The position numbers were made by a program, and so were the translations under genes. From Tolypothrix sp. PCC 7712 (GTDB lineage Bacteria > Cyanobacteriota > Cyanobacteriia > Cyanobacteriales > Nostocaceae): DNA of 64,000 nt. A model generated the notes under the pieces. It was not told the origin of the DNA. It made no database searches and was given only the letters and a program-made list of their open reading frames with translations. Below, one piece after another: positions 17,243 to 24,275 of the stretch; the first letter of the stretch is position 1; each line of letters begins with the position of its first letter. The stretch lies in the NCBI RefSeq assembly GCF_025860405.1, contig NZ_CP063785.1:8309390-8373389 (forward strand). The letters are read 5' to 3'.

Positions 17243-19572
17243 AATTCACCTGTATTAGCAATCTTTTCTATAGCCGCATTGCAAAGTAGAGATATTAAAT
17301 ATCCTTCATCGCTTGATATTTCTTGCCTAAAAGGAAAATTTTCGGGGATATGCATTCCAATCTTTGTCAGGACTCTAGCAGCCTCATATACAAGTCCTTT
17401 TCTCTGAAGCTTATTGGCAATTCTTAATATTAAGTCTTCATATTCTTGGCTATTGATGCTTTGCAACTCAGATGCTACTTTAACTGCTTCCCAAGAACTA
17501 TCTAAAGCCATTAAAAGTAAGCATTGCAGGGGAATGCGATCGCTATGACTATCAATTTGCTTAATTTGCCGTAATTCTTCCTCTAAACTTTCTTTAGAAT
17601 GAGTCGCAAGGATTTTAATTGCTTGCTCCTCAATTTGTGTAACTGTGTCATTATCAATTCTTGCTAGCCTGAATGCAGCATAAGTATCCCAATAAATTTG
17701 TACAGGCTGATTATTTAAACCATCGTAAATGATGTTACATAATCCTGTGATATCTTTAAATAAGTGTTCTCCATTTGCCCACTCTGTAATCCAATCAAGA
17801 ACATCTGCATTTGAAGTATTAAAAAATTGGCATTCTTGAAAATGCGATCTTTCAAATCTATTGATTTCATCAGTAGTTGCAATCACAAGTAATCGGTAAC
17901 GCGGTCTGGTAAAAATCGTGTACCAATTATTTGCTTCTTCAAATGATGGTTGTCCCTGTCCTTTAAATACACAGAAAGCAACACAAGCATCAAACTCTCT
18001 ACCTTTAGCTTGATGGAATTTTATATAGTCTAATCCTGGAAGATTACTGTATTGTTCGGGAATATCTTGATAAATTAGCTTGACTTGGCTAGAAAGAAGT
18101 CTCAATATAGAACGCTGTTCTAAAGCGCATGTATATCTTACTTTATCACTTAGGTCATTAAGAATTTTCAGCGCTTCTTCCTGTGATGTGCATTCTAGTA
18201 TCCTCACAGGTTCACCTTGTTCAAAAGCATCTTCAGGTTGACTGACTTCAGGTAGTTTTTTACCTCCTGAACTTGCTCTCTGTGCAAATAGATGGAAACT
18301 ATTAGCGAATTTTAGAATATATTTTGTATTGCGATAATTATATTTAAGGCTGTGTCTTCTATTCAGCTCTAAATGTCCCCAATTAAAATCTATGGGTGTA
18401 ATTCTTTGATTCATATCACCCAATAGAAAAAGTATAGAAGCGTGATTATTACACTTTTGCCATCGCTCCAGCATTTTAACGATCGCTTTAATTTCATCTA
18501 TCAGATAATCTTGAGCTTCATCAAATATGAACAGTGTCGTATTACTCTCCTTTAAAGGACGAGTATTTTCTGTAATTTCAGTTACTCCATCTATCCAGCT
18601 TATTCTATTTCCTAATCTATGCCTCCACCTAGGCAGATTAATTCTTTGCAGTTTTCCAATCCAATGCTCATTTTCTCGATAAATGGGATGGTCAAATTCA
18701 GGATGTTGATGTCTTTGGTCAATAAATGCTCTGAATAACATTAAATCGTGTATATGAAGAAATTCATGAGAAGAAATCACATGGATTCTTCGCGCTTCAT
18801 CTTGTAAAGCTTGTAATTCTTCTGATGTTGTGGCTAATGTTTCATATATATCTGGTGCTGCTTGATATAACCATTCTGTAAAAGTTCCTACAAAAAAATT
18901 AGGTTTTCCAAGCTGTAATTTTTTTTTAATTTCACTAAATTCTTTAATTTCAGCACATAGATTTTCAGGCAGAATTAAAGCAATATTCCAATAATTTTGT
19001 GTATATAATTCACAAGCCATTAAAGCCGCACATACTGTTTTACCTGTACCTGGCGCACTTTGTACTAAAAGGCTATTAATATTACTATTACTATGGTTTG
19101 CTCCAAACTGTGGAGAGGAATTTCTTACTTCCTCAAAAATTGCTTTTTGTTCTTGAGTCAAAACAGGTGAATATAAATAACCACCATAAACAAATTGATG
19201 CCAAGAGTTAGTTTGAATAGGATTCCATATATATGTAGGAACATCTTCTACTGTTTTTTGTCCAAGTTCAAATACATCAGCTATATCTATTTCTGGGTTT
19301 CTATTTATATCCTCAATAATTTTTTTATAAATATCTTTACGTTGTCCTGCCATTAATATTAAAATCTGTCCTTTATTTTTCGTCCAAATCACTCTCACAT
19401 CATGTTTTTTAGTTCTCCATAAATCTTTGTATCCCTCTAATTTTCGATGCTCACCCAGGTTACCTTCACTAATATTTTTAATTATTTCTGCTACCAGCTT
19501 AAAATATTCATGTGGTAATTTTTGAATTTCTCTGACAGCAGCGCGCACAATTCTAACGATATAAATAGGCAT
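17239..19572 (-). CDS. RelE/ParE-like domain fused to a superfamily I (UvrD-like) helicase
   Basis: The 777-residue protein starts with a RelE-type domain (1-90): KLEGYKDLWR at 44-53, DVRVIW with Arg60, and AGQRKDIY with Arg78 and Tyr82, positions used by RelE toxins. A helicase core follows: LTQEQKAIF (Q-like motif, about 138), Walker A SAPGTGKT at 172-179, Walker B IFDEAQD, motif III LLGDMNQRI, YNYRNTKYI, HQAKGREFDAC and YTIFTRPRYRLLV. The last 170 residues are helical and unassigned. It is coupled by an ATGA overlap to a coiled-coil membrane protein gene. The pairing looks like an RNA-targeting or defence module; function is inferred, not shown. Confidence 0.82.
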   Translation of the reverse strand: MPIYIVRIVRAAVREIQKLPHEYFKLVAEIIKNISEGNLGEHRKLEGYKDLWRTKKHDVRVIWTKNKGQILILMAGQRKDIYKKIIEDINRNPEIDIADVFELGQKTVEDVPTYIWNPIQTNSWHQFVYGGYLYSPVLTQEQKAIFEEVRNSSPQFGANHSNSNINSLLVQSAPGTGKTVCAALMACELYTQNYWNIALILPENLCAEIKEFSEIKKKLQLGKPNFFVGTFTEWLYQAAPDIYETLATTSEELQALQDEARRIHVISSHEFLHIHDLMLFRAFIDQRHQHPEFDHPIYRENEHWIGKLQRINLPRWRHRLGNRISWIDGVTEITENTRPLKESNTTLFIFDEAQDYLIDEIKAIVKMLERWQKCNNHASILFLLGDMNQRITPIDFNWGHLELNRRHSLKYNYRNTKYILKFANSFHLFAQRASSGGKKLPEVSQPEDAFEQGEPVRILECTSQEEALKILNDLSDKVRYTCALEQRSILRLLSSQVKLIYQDIPEQYSNLPGLDYIKFHQAKGREFDACVAFCVFKGQGQPSFEEANNWYTIFTRPRYRLLVIATTDEINRFERSHFQECQFFNTSNADVLDWITEWANGEHLFKDITGLCNIIYDGLNNQPVQIYWDTYAAFRLARIDNDTVTQIEEQAIKILATHSKESLEEELRQIKQIDSHSDRIPLQCLLLMALDSSWEAVKVASELQSINSQEYEDLILRIANKLQRKGLVYEAARVLTKIGMHIPENFPFRQEISSDEGYLISLLCNAAIEKIANTGEL

Positions 19573-20014
19573 GAATATACCTCATATAAAATAATCTCAT
19601 TAAGTTGATTATTTAAACAATGTCATTTAGATAATCATGAAGTTCAACTATTTAATTACATGAGCATTGTGCATAAAAATGTTTATCTATAGTTACTCTA
19701 TTTGATTGGGAGAAATTAGTTACGTATGGAGCTAACTAGAAGCAGAAGAATAATTTTTTGAGTTGTACTGAGTGAGTATTTTGCACAAATCGAATGTGGC
19801 TGCTTTAAAAAAGAGTCAGCCGAAAATAATAGTATATTTATATACTATACAAATGTTGTCTTCCAGAAAATATTCAATACTGGAAGAGTTTGTAGCTATT
19901 TTTTATACTTTGCTTACAATATAATAGCCTAATAAAAAGCCAATTGCCTAGTAAGCAAATGATATTAGAATTAAGCCTTACTCACGCTAGGCTAAAACCC
20001 TATTTCTCGTGATT
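19573..20014. other. A+T-rich gene-free interval upstream of the RelE-helicase operon
   Basis: No gene is seen, and in particular no antitoxin-sized ORF next to the RelE domain. It contains small palindromes: AGTATATTTATATACT at about 19832-19847, and arms CTTCCAG/CTGGAAG at about 19861-19887. Either could be an operator or terminator, but there is no further support. Confidence 0.5.
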
Positions 20015-20995
20015 TTACTTAGTTTGAAAAATATTCTGTACCATTTTTTTATCTACACTGGCAGCAACTTGATCGAGTGCGGCTATCTCACCAGAATCTA
20101 ACAGCCAACCTAAAGCACCAAGATTATCTTGTGCTTGTTGGAGATTCTTTGCGCCGGGAATGGGGATAGTTCCTTTGCTAATGCACCAGTTAATTGCTAT
20201 TTGTGACATAGTTTTATTTCTTGATTCTGCCACCTCTTTTAAACAAGCTAAAAGTGGGTCAATTCCTGGTAGTAATTGTCTGAATAATAAACCACGAATC
20301 CCTTTAGGGAAGGGGCCTGTTTTGGAATATTTTCCTGTTAATAATCCTAATCCTAAAGGACTATAGGCAATTAATTTGATGCCCAAATCATCGCAAACTT
20401 GCTTCAGTTGCAGTTGGGTTACTGGATATGTGGAGAGTAGCGAGTATTGAACTTGCAGAGTTGCGATCGCAATTCCTCGTTCGGTAAATTTTTGATGCAC
20501 GCGTTGCAGACGCTTTGGCCCGTAATTCGATAATCCTACAGCTTTGACTAATCCTTGCTCATAAAGGTCAGCTAGTCCATCTAAAAGCCTTTCTTCTTGC
20601 CAAGGTGCATAGTTGGCGGTAGGCCAATGCATTTGAACTAAGTCTACATTTCTTCCTAGCCTTTGGGCTGAAGCTTTGCCAGCTTGTACCATTGACTGAC
20701 GCGTCCATCTCCAAGGATAAGCAGCCAGCTTGGTAGCAATGCAAATCTTTTGGGCGTTGATACCCTGATATTCTCGAGCAAATTTGCCTAGCAGTATCTC
20801 ACTGCGTCCCTTGAGTTTTCCTGTTCCGTAAGAATCACCTGTATCAAATAAGGTTACACCGTTACTCACACAAAGGTTAAAAACGGCTTGCAACTGCTCA
20901 TCCATACTTTGATCGTATCCCCAGAGCAGCTGGTTTCCCCATGCCCAAGTTCCACAACCCATTATTGGGAGTGATAATTCCTGGTTAATGTGCAT
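20015..20995 (-). CDS. Aldo/keto reductase
   Basis: The 326-residue TIM-barrel oxidoreductase carries the family's catalytic residues: Asp and Tyr in FDTGDSYG, Lys in IATKLA and His in VQMHWP. The NADPH-binding end is visible (IPIPGAKNLQQAQDN). Members reduce aldehydes and ketones with NADPH in the cytosol; the substrate cannot be told. Length is typical. The start ATG lies immediately beside a hydrophobic/polar N-terminus without a signal peptide. The flanks are non-coding, so it appears to be a single-gene unit. Confidence 0.9.
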   Translation of the reverse strand: MHINQELSLPIMGCGTWAWGNQLLWGYDQSMDEQLQAVFNLCVSNGVTLFDTGDSYGTGKLKGRSEILLGKFAREYQGINAQKICIATKLAAYPWRWTRQSMVQAGKASAQRLGRNVDLVQMHWPTANYAPWQEERLLDGLADLYEQGLVKAVGLSNYGPKRLQRVHQKFTERGIAIATLQVQYSLLSTYPVTQLQLKQVCDDLGIKLIAYSPLGLGLLTGKYSKTGPFPKGIRGLLFRQLLPGIDPLLACLKEVAESRNKTMSQIAINWCISKGTIPIPGAKNLQQAQDNLGALGWLLDSGEIAALDQVAASVDKKMVQNIFQTK

Positions 20996-21413
20996 ATTGA
21001 CTCACTGTAGATTTCCTGATTCCCTGCCAACAAGGTTGCTCAAAGTTCATTATCAGATAATTTCGCAACGCAATACCTTAGTTAAGGAACTTGCAATTAA
21101 AAAAATCATCCATCGCTTTAGCAAGCAGGGAGAGCAGAGAAAGTCGACGCAATTAAAAGAATTTCATCACCATAAATGCAAGTCTTTCTTTCCCATGACC
21201 TATGCCCATTTTAAAGTTAGTCCCTCACACCTGGATAATTTATGATTCTTTATAATATTTTTCAGTAGAATTACTATTGAATTTTGACATCTTTAAAACA
21301 TATTTTTTCTGCATGAAGTTTCTAAAAATACTTTAAAGAGTACTTTCCAATCTTCCTTAGTAAGAGTTAATTTTATAACTACATTATTTGTAAATTAAGG
21401 AGAAATCCGGAAA
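20996..21413. other. Gene-free interval between aldo/keto reductase and the leader-peptide gene
   Basis: A divergent promoter region by position. The only clear signal is the ribosome site AAGGAGAAAT at about 21397, which serves the peptide gene at 21414. An in-frame 85-codon stretch at 20988-21245 has no ribosome site and an unlikely composition. Confidence 0.5.
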
Positions 21414-21605
21414 ATGAAAACCAAAAAACATAACTCTAGCAAGCATCAAAAAGATCACAAAATTATGCAGATATCACAGTTTACTGAATTAAGCGATTCA
21501 GAACTGGAAATAGTAGTAGGTGGCTGGGGAACTCCTTTACAACCACCACCACCTGGCGGTACTGGCGGTGGTTGTACTGGTTTTATAGTCCTGGGTAGCA
21601 TTTAA
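21414..21605 (+). CDS. Double-glycine leader peptide gene (putative RiPP/bacteriocin-type precursor)
   Basis: A 63-residue peptide with a basic start (MKTKKHNSSKHQKDHK), then a leader segment FTELSDSELEIVVGG ending at Gly36-Gly37, the pattern cleaved by C39-peptidase ABC exporters. The 26-residue remainder has a proline run, a Gly/Thr-rich stretch, one Cys and a hydrophobic tail (GFIVLGSI). A strong ribosome site (AAGGAG) precedes the ATG and a good terminator follows the gene, so it is probably expressed. No modification enzyme, protease or exporter gene is visible in the window, so it is an orphan precursor; any bioactivity is inference. Confidence 0.75.
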   Translation: MKTKKHNSSKHQKDHKIMQISQFTELSDSELEIVVGGWGTPLQPPPPGGTGGGCTGFIVLGSI

Positions 21606-21703
21606 TGCCTTACTAACCCTTAATAAATAAGGTGTTCTGTTACCTAAAAACAACTTGATTCTTAGCTAAATAAGGATTTATTCAAGGTGCAATTATCAAA
21701 CAT

Positions 21704-21738
21704 AAACCCCCGTCCACACAATGGTTTCGGGGGTTTTA
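21704..21738 (+). terminator. Intrinsic terminator of the peptide gene
   Basis: Arms AAACCCCCG and CGGGGGTTT enclose a 15-base loop and are followed by TAGTTT. It lies about 100 bases after the peptide stop codon. Confidence 0.7.
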
Positions 21739-21805
21739 GTTTGTGCAAAAATAGTCACGAATGGGGAAAGGTAAGGGTGAAAAGTTCTGTTAACCTTTGA
21801 ATAGA

Positions 21806-21832
21806 GACGCGATGAATCACGTCTCTACAGGT
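21806..21832. repeat. GAGACGCGAT..ATCACGTCTC palindrome
   Basis: An imperfect copy of the dispersed palindrome also found near 10164, 33600, 45296 and 58728. It lies upstream of the nuclease lipoprotein gene. Confidence 0.65.
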
Positions 21833-21884
21833 TTTGACTTCCTTGTAGCAGTGCTAGTATCATCCTCCAAAGGTAATTTGGTGC

Positions 21885-22457
21885 ATGACAATGCGGAAGT
21901 TAAATAAACAAGCACTAATTTGGCTGTGTGCAGGAATTATTATTTTAGGTTTGATGGGATGCGATCGCCTTTTCCCTGCTTCTGGGGATGCTGTTGAGCG
22001 TATCAGTGATGGTGATACCCTAACTGTGAAAGACCCTAATGGTAACAAATTCAGCGTCCGCTTTGCCTGCATGGATGCGCCAGAAGTACCACATACCAAC
22101 AAGGAAAAGCAAAGTAAACGCGCTAGCGATCGCAATCAATTTACCTGGGGTGCGAAAGCACAGGAACGCTTACAGCAGTTGGTTAAGCAAGGAGGCGATC
22201 GCGTAACTTTGAATATTACCGATAGCGATCGCTATGGCAGAAAAGTGGCGGAAGTACGCTTAAAAGATGGTACGTTTGTGCAACAAGTTTTACTGCGGGA
22301 AGGATTGGCGAAGGTTTATCGTCCTTATTTAAATAAGTGTCCCAGTAAAGATTTAGTGCAGCAAGCCGAAGCGGAAGCGCAGCAACAAAAGCGTGGGATT
22401 TGGGGTGATGCTAAGTTTGTTAATCCTTGGGAATATCGGAGTTTAAGTAAGCTGTAA
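21885..22457 (+). CDS. Thermonuclease (staphylococcal nuclease family) lipoprotein
   Basis: The 190-residue protein has a lipoprotein signal (hydrophobic LIWLCAGIIILGLMG, lipobox Cys26), so it should be anchored in the cell envelope. The SNase fold is intact: DGDTL at 42-46, Arg59 and FACMDAPE with Asp64 and Glu67, and DRYGRKVAEV holding the second catalytic Arg. Such enzymes cut DNA and RNA with Ca2+. It starts at ATG 21885; an ATG two codons later is equally possible. A second, degenerate member lies at 26944. Confidence 0.9.
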   Translation: MTMRKLNKQALIWLCAGIIILGLMGCDRLFPASGDAVERISDGDTLTVKDPNGNKFSVRFACMDAPEVPHTNKEKQSKRASDRNQFTWGAKAQERLQQLVKQGGDRVTLNITDSDRYGRKVAEVRLKDGTFVQQVLLREGLAKVYRPYLNKCPSKDLVQQAEAEAQQQKRGIWGDAKFVNPWEYRSLSKL

Positions 22458-22472
22458 TTCGTAATTAAGAAA

Positions 22473-22598
22473 CAATACTGATCTGTTAAGGATTTTTAAC
22501 TCTTAATTTGGTTTTGGGAAAAGGTGAAAGGGTAAGGGGAAAAGGGGCAAGAAAAAACTTTTTTCCTTTACCCTTTTGCCTTTAACCGACAAGTATTG
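22473..22598. repeat. MITE-like element, CAATACTG...AAGTATTG
   Basis: Short inverted ends CAATACT/AGTATTG enclose GTTAAGGATTTTTAACTC, a purine-rich arm (GGTGAAAGGGTAAGGGG) and a pyrimidine-rich arm ending CCTTTAACCGACAAG. It is homologous to 11942-12088 and 36110-36221. Confidence 0.7.
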
Positions 22599-22720
22599 AA
22601 TTAAGAAATTAATATACAGGGGTTTGTTGTCGTGCAGTGCACCATTAAGGATTTAAAAAAGTGCGTTAGCCTCCGGCATCATACACTTTATTGAACCAGG
22701 AATTACGCAAGCAAAATTTG

Positions 22721-22795
22721 TCATTGCGACCGGAATGAAGTTTAGGGAAGCAATCCCAGAATCTCAGGCGATTACGTCGCTGCGCTCGTAATGAC
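22721..22795. repeat. Palindromic repeat TCATTGCGA...CTCGTAATGA
   Basis: Ends TCATTGCGACCGGAATGAAG and CGCTGCGCTCGTAATGAC pair over a GAAGCAATCCC core. Related copies are at 8690-8800 and 44001-44093. Confidence 0.65.
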
Positions 22796-22827
22796 GTAAT
22801 TACGTAACTTTTGCGTAATACCAATTC

Positions 22828-22951
22828 AAATTATGTTTGCGACAGATAAATTCTTTGTAGGGGCACGGCACCAATAAGATATTTGATATGCCAAAAGATT
22901 GTGGATGCCGTGCCCCTACCTACCCATCTGTTGCGTTCTTTTTTCAAAATA
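22828..22951. repeat. MITE-like element, long form (GCGACAGAT ... ATCTGTTGCG ends)
   Basis: Outer ends TTTGCGACAGAT/ATCTGTTGCGTTC and inner arms GTAGGGGCACGGCA/TGCCGTGCCCCTAC enclose a roughly 35-base centre. The reverse complement of that centre (GGCATCCACA...ATATCTTATTGGTGCC) is nearly repeated at 24041-24105, showing that the centre is conserved, not random. Confidence 0.7.
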
Positions 22952-23023
22952 GTATAAGTCCTATGAACTAAATTATATATGACAATTATTTTTGTAATTA
23001 ATATCATAATTAGCACAATTATT

Positions 23024-23052
23024 CGTAAGGGCATGGCAGTGCCATGCCCTGA
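23024..23052. repeat. Short MITE-like palindrome AGGGCATGGCA/TGCCATGCCCT
   Basis: A perfect 11-bp inverted repeat with a single-base centre at 23028-23050. It matches the core of the copies at 33525 and 41869 but lacks their outer ends. Confidence 0.65.
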
Positions 23053-23152
23053 CAATTATCTGTACCTCAGCAACTTGCAATCTGCTGTATTTACCGATAT
23101 TCTAGAGATGCAAAATAGATGTGGTTTAGCTGATAAATTACCTGTAGCTAGA

Positions 23153-23548
23153 TTAGGCAGTTACTACATTATCATTTGCGTTTTTTTCTGCACTATTTTT
23201 TAAGCGGGTTAATCGGCTTTTGCGGATACGATCGCTTTCTTTAACCCCACCTGCAAATTCATATTCACTACTGTCTTTGCCGTATTTAAAACCAACTCCC
23301 ACCAGCATTTTATCTGAAATCAGGCTTAAGCTTTTTTCTATCTCGTCTAGCTTGGTTCTAGAAGAGTCAATTAAAGCTATCGCATCGTTATATTCATTCA
23401 GCATCGTTTGAAATTGCTGCATTAATTGAGTTAGGTTTTGCAAGTTGCAGTTATCATCAAAAGTTATATTGGGATCAATAGCTTTCATCCTGGTGACTCT
23501 AAATTGAGCTTTTTCTAAAATCCGGGATGTACGTTGCTTACGAGCCAT
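23153..23548 (-). CDS. Conserved-type hypothetical protein, helical/coiled coil
   Basis: A 131-residue basic-then-acidic protein beginning MARKQRTSRILEKAQ, with a central helical region (LTQLMQQFQTMLNEYNDAI to DEIEKSLSLISDK) likely to form a coiled coil, and a Gly/Tyr patch GVGFKYGKDSSEYEFAGGV. A clear GGAG ribosome site lies upstream of the ATG. I do not recognise the function. It is a single gene between repeat-rich intervals. Confidence 0.7.
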   Translation of the reverse strand: MARKQRTSRILEKAQFRVTRMKAIDPNITFDDNCNLQNLTQLMQQFQTMLNEYNDAIALIDSSRTKLDEIEKSLSLISDKMLVGVGFKYGKDSSEYEFAGGVKESDRIRKSRLTRLKNSAEKNANDNVVTA

Positions 23549-23807
23549 ATTTTACTCCTTCACTAGCTCTCAAAAGCTAGTTTGGCTCAATTAAGCTATG
23601 TTCCGGTTCAGCAAAAATCGCAAATTTTTCAGATAATTTTTGATTTATACCAGTGATTATTCTGAATTTAATCACACAGGGCTGATTTTCAGAGAAATAA
23701 TCTGTTTAGGTTTCAGGAATATGTGATGATGACAGCTTAGGTGATGCCTACCACAGGCTCAACCTCTGCACTTTCATGTAGAGTTAAGTGCGATCGCTTC
23801 AACAATA

Positions 23808-23950
23808 AGCCTTAATGGTCGAGGTTTAAGGGTTAATGTTGTAACTTTAAGGCTTAATGGTCGAGGTTTAAGGGTTAATGTTGTAACTTTAAGGCTTAAT
23901 GGTCAAGGTTTAAGGGTTAATGTTGTAACCTTAAGGCTTAATGGTCAAGG
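23808..23950. repeat. 42-bp tandem repeat built of two diverged 21-bp halves
   Basis: TTAATGGTC recurs at intervals of exactly 42 bases (TAATGG at 23813, 23855, 23897 and 23939). Each unit is two 21-base halves, AAGGCTTAATGGTCGAGGTTT and AAGGGTTAATGTTGTAACTTT minus its first base in this display, sharing about 15 of 21 positions. There are three full units and a partial one. There are no unique spacers, so it is not CRISPR. Confidence 0.85.
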
Positions 23951-24040
23951 TTGATGACTAAAGTTGATTGGCGATCGCATTTCGTTCAAGCTGGGGCGAT
24001 CGCACTTTACAATAGTTGTCGCATATTTGAACCACATCTA

Positions 24041-24105
24041 TCGTAGGGGCACGGCATCCACAGACTTTCGGAGATACACATATCTTATCGGTGCCGTGCC
24101 CTACC
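24041..24105. repeat. MITE-like element, long form, inverted relative to 22828-22951
   Basis: Arms GTAGGGGCACGGCA and TGCCGTGCCCTAC enclose TCCACAGACTTTCGG and ACATATCTTATCGG, closely matching the reverse complement of the centre of the 22828 copy. Confidence 0.7.
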
Positions 24106-24275
24106 AAGTAATTCATCTTCGCTGAAGATACTGAGGTGCATAAGGTAGCAAAAATATTTATTCAGGCGAACTTTTATACCCCCACAGTGCCAGGTAACGA
24201 ATTTATGAAATGTCGATTTTATCGTGTATTAGGGACTTTTAATAAATATTTAGAAATTTCTCAAAGCCTTAGGTG

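Larger units (their letters stand above)
23549..24275. other. Gene-free interval with tandem repeat and MITE-like copy
   Basis: It holds a 42-bp tandem repeat at about 23808-23950, HIP1 sites, and the second long-form MITE-like copy at 24041-24105. No gene is seen. Confidence 0.6.

Noticed and set aside
19573-20014. An antitoxin gene for the RelE domain
   Set aside because: No ORF of suitable size with a ribosome site was found on either strand of the upstream interval.
20988-21245. 85-codon plus-strand open frame overlapping the aldo/keto reductase start
   Set aside because: No ribosome site, unlikely composition and overlap with a well-supported gene start.
23808-23950. Possible CRISPR array
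   Set aside because: The 42-bp units are directly adjacent, diverge internally and have no unique spacers; no cas genes are present.
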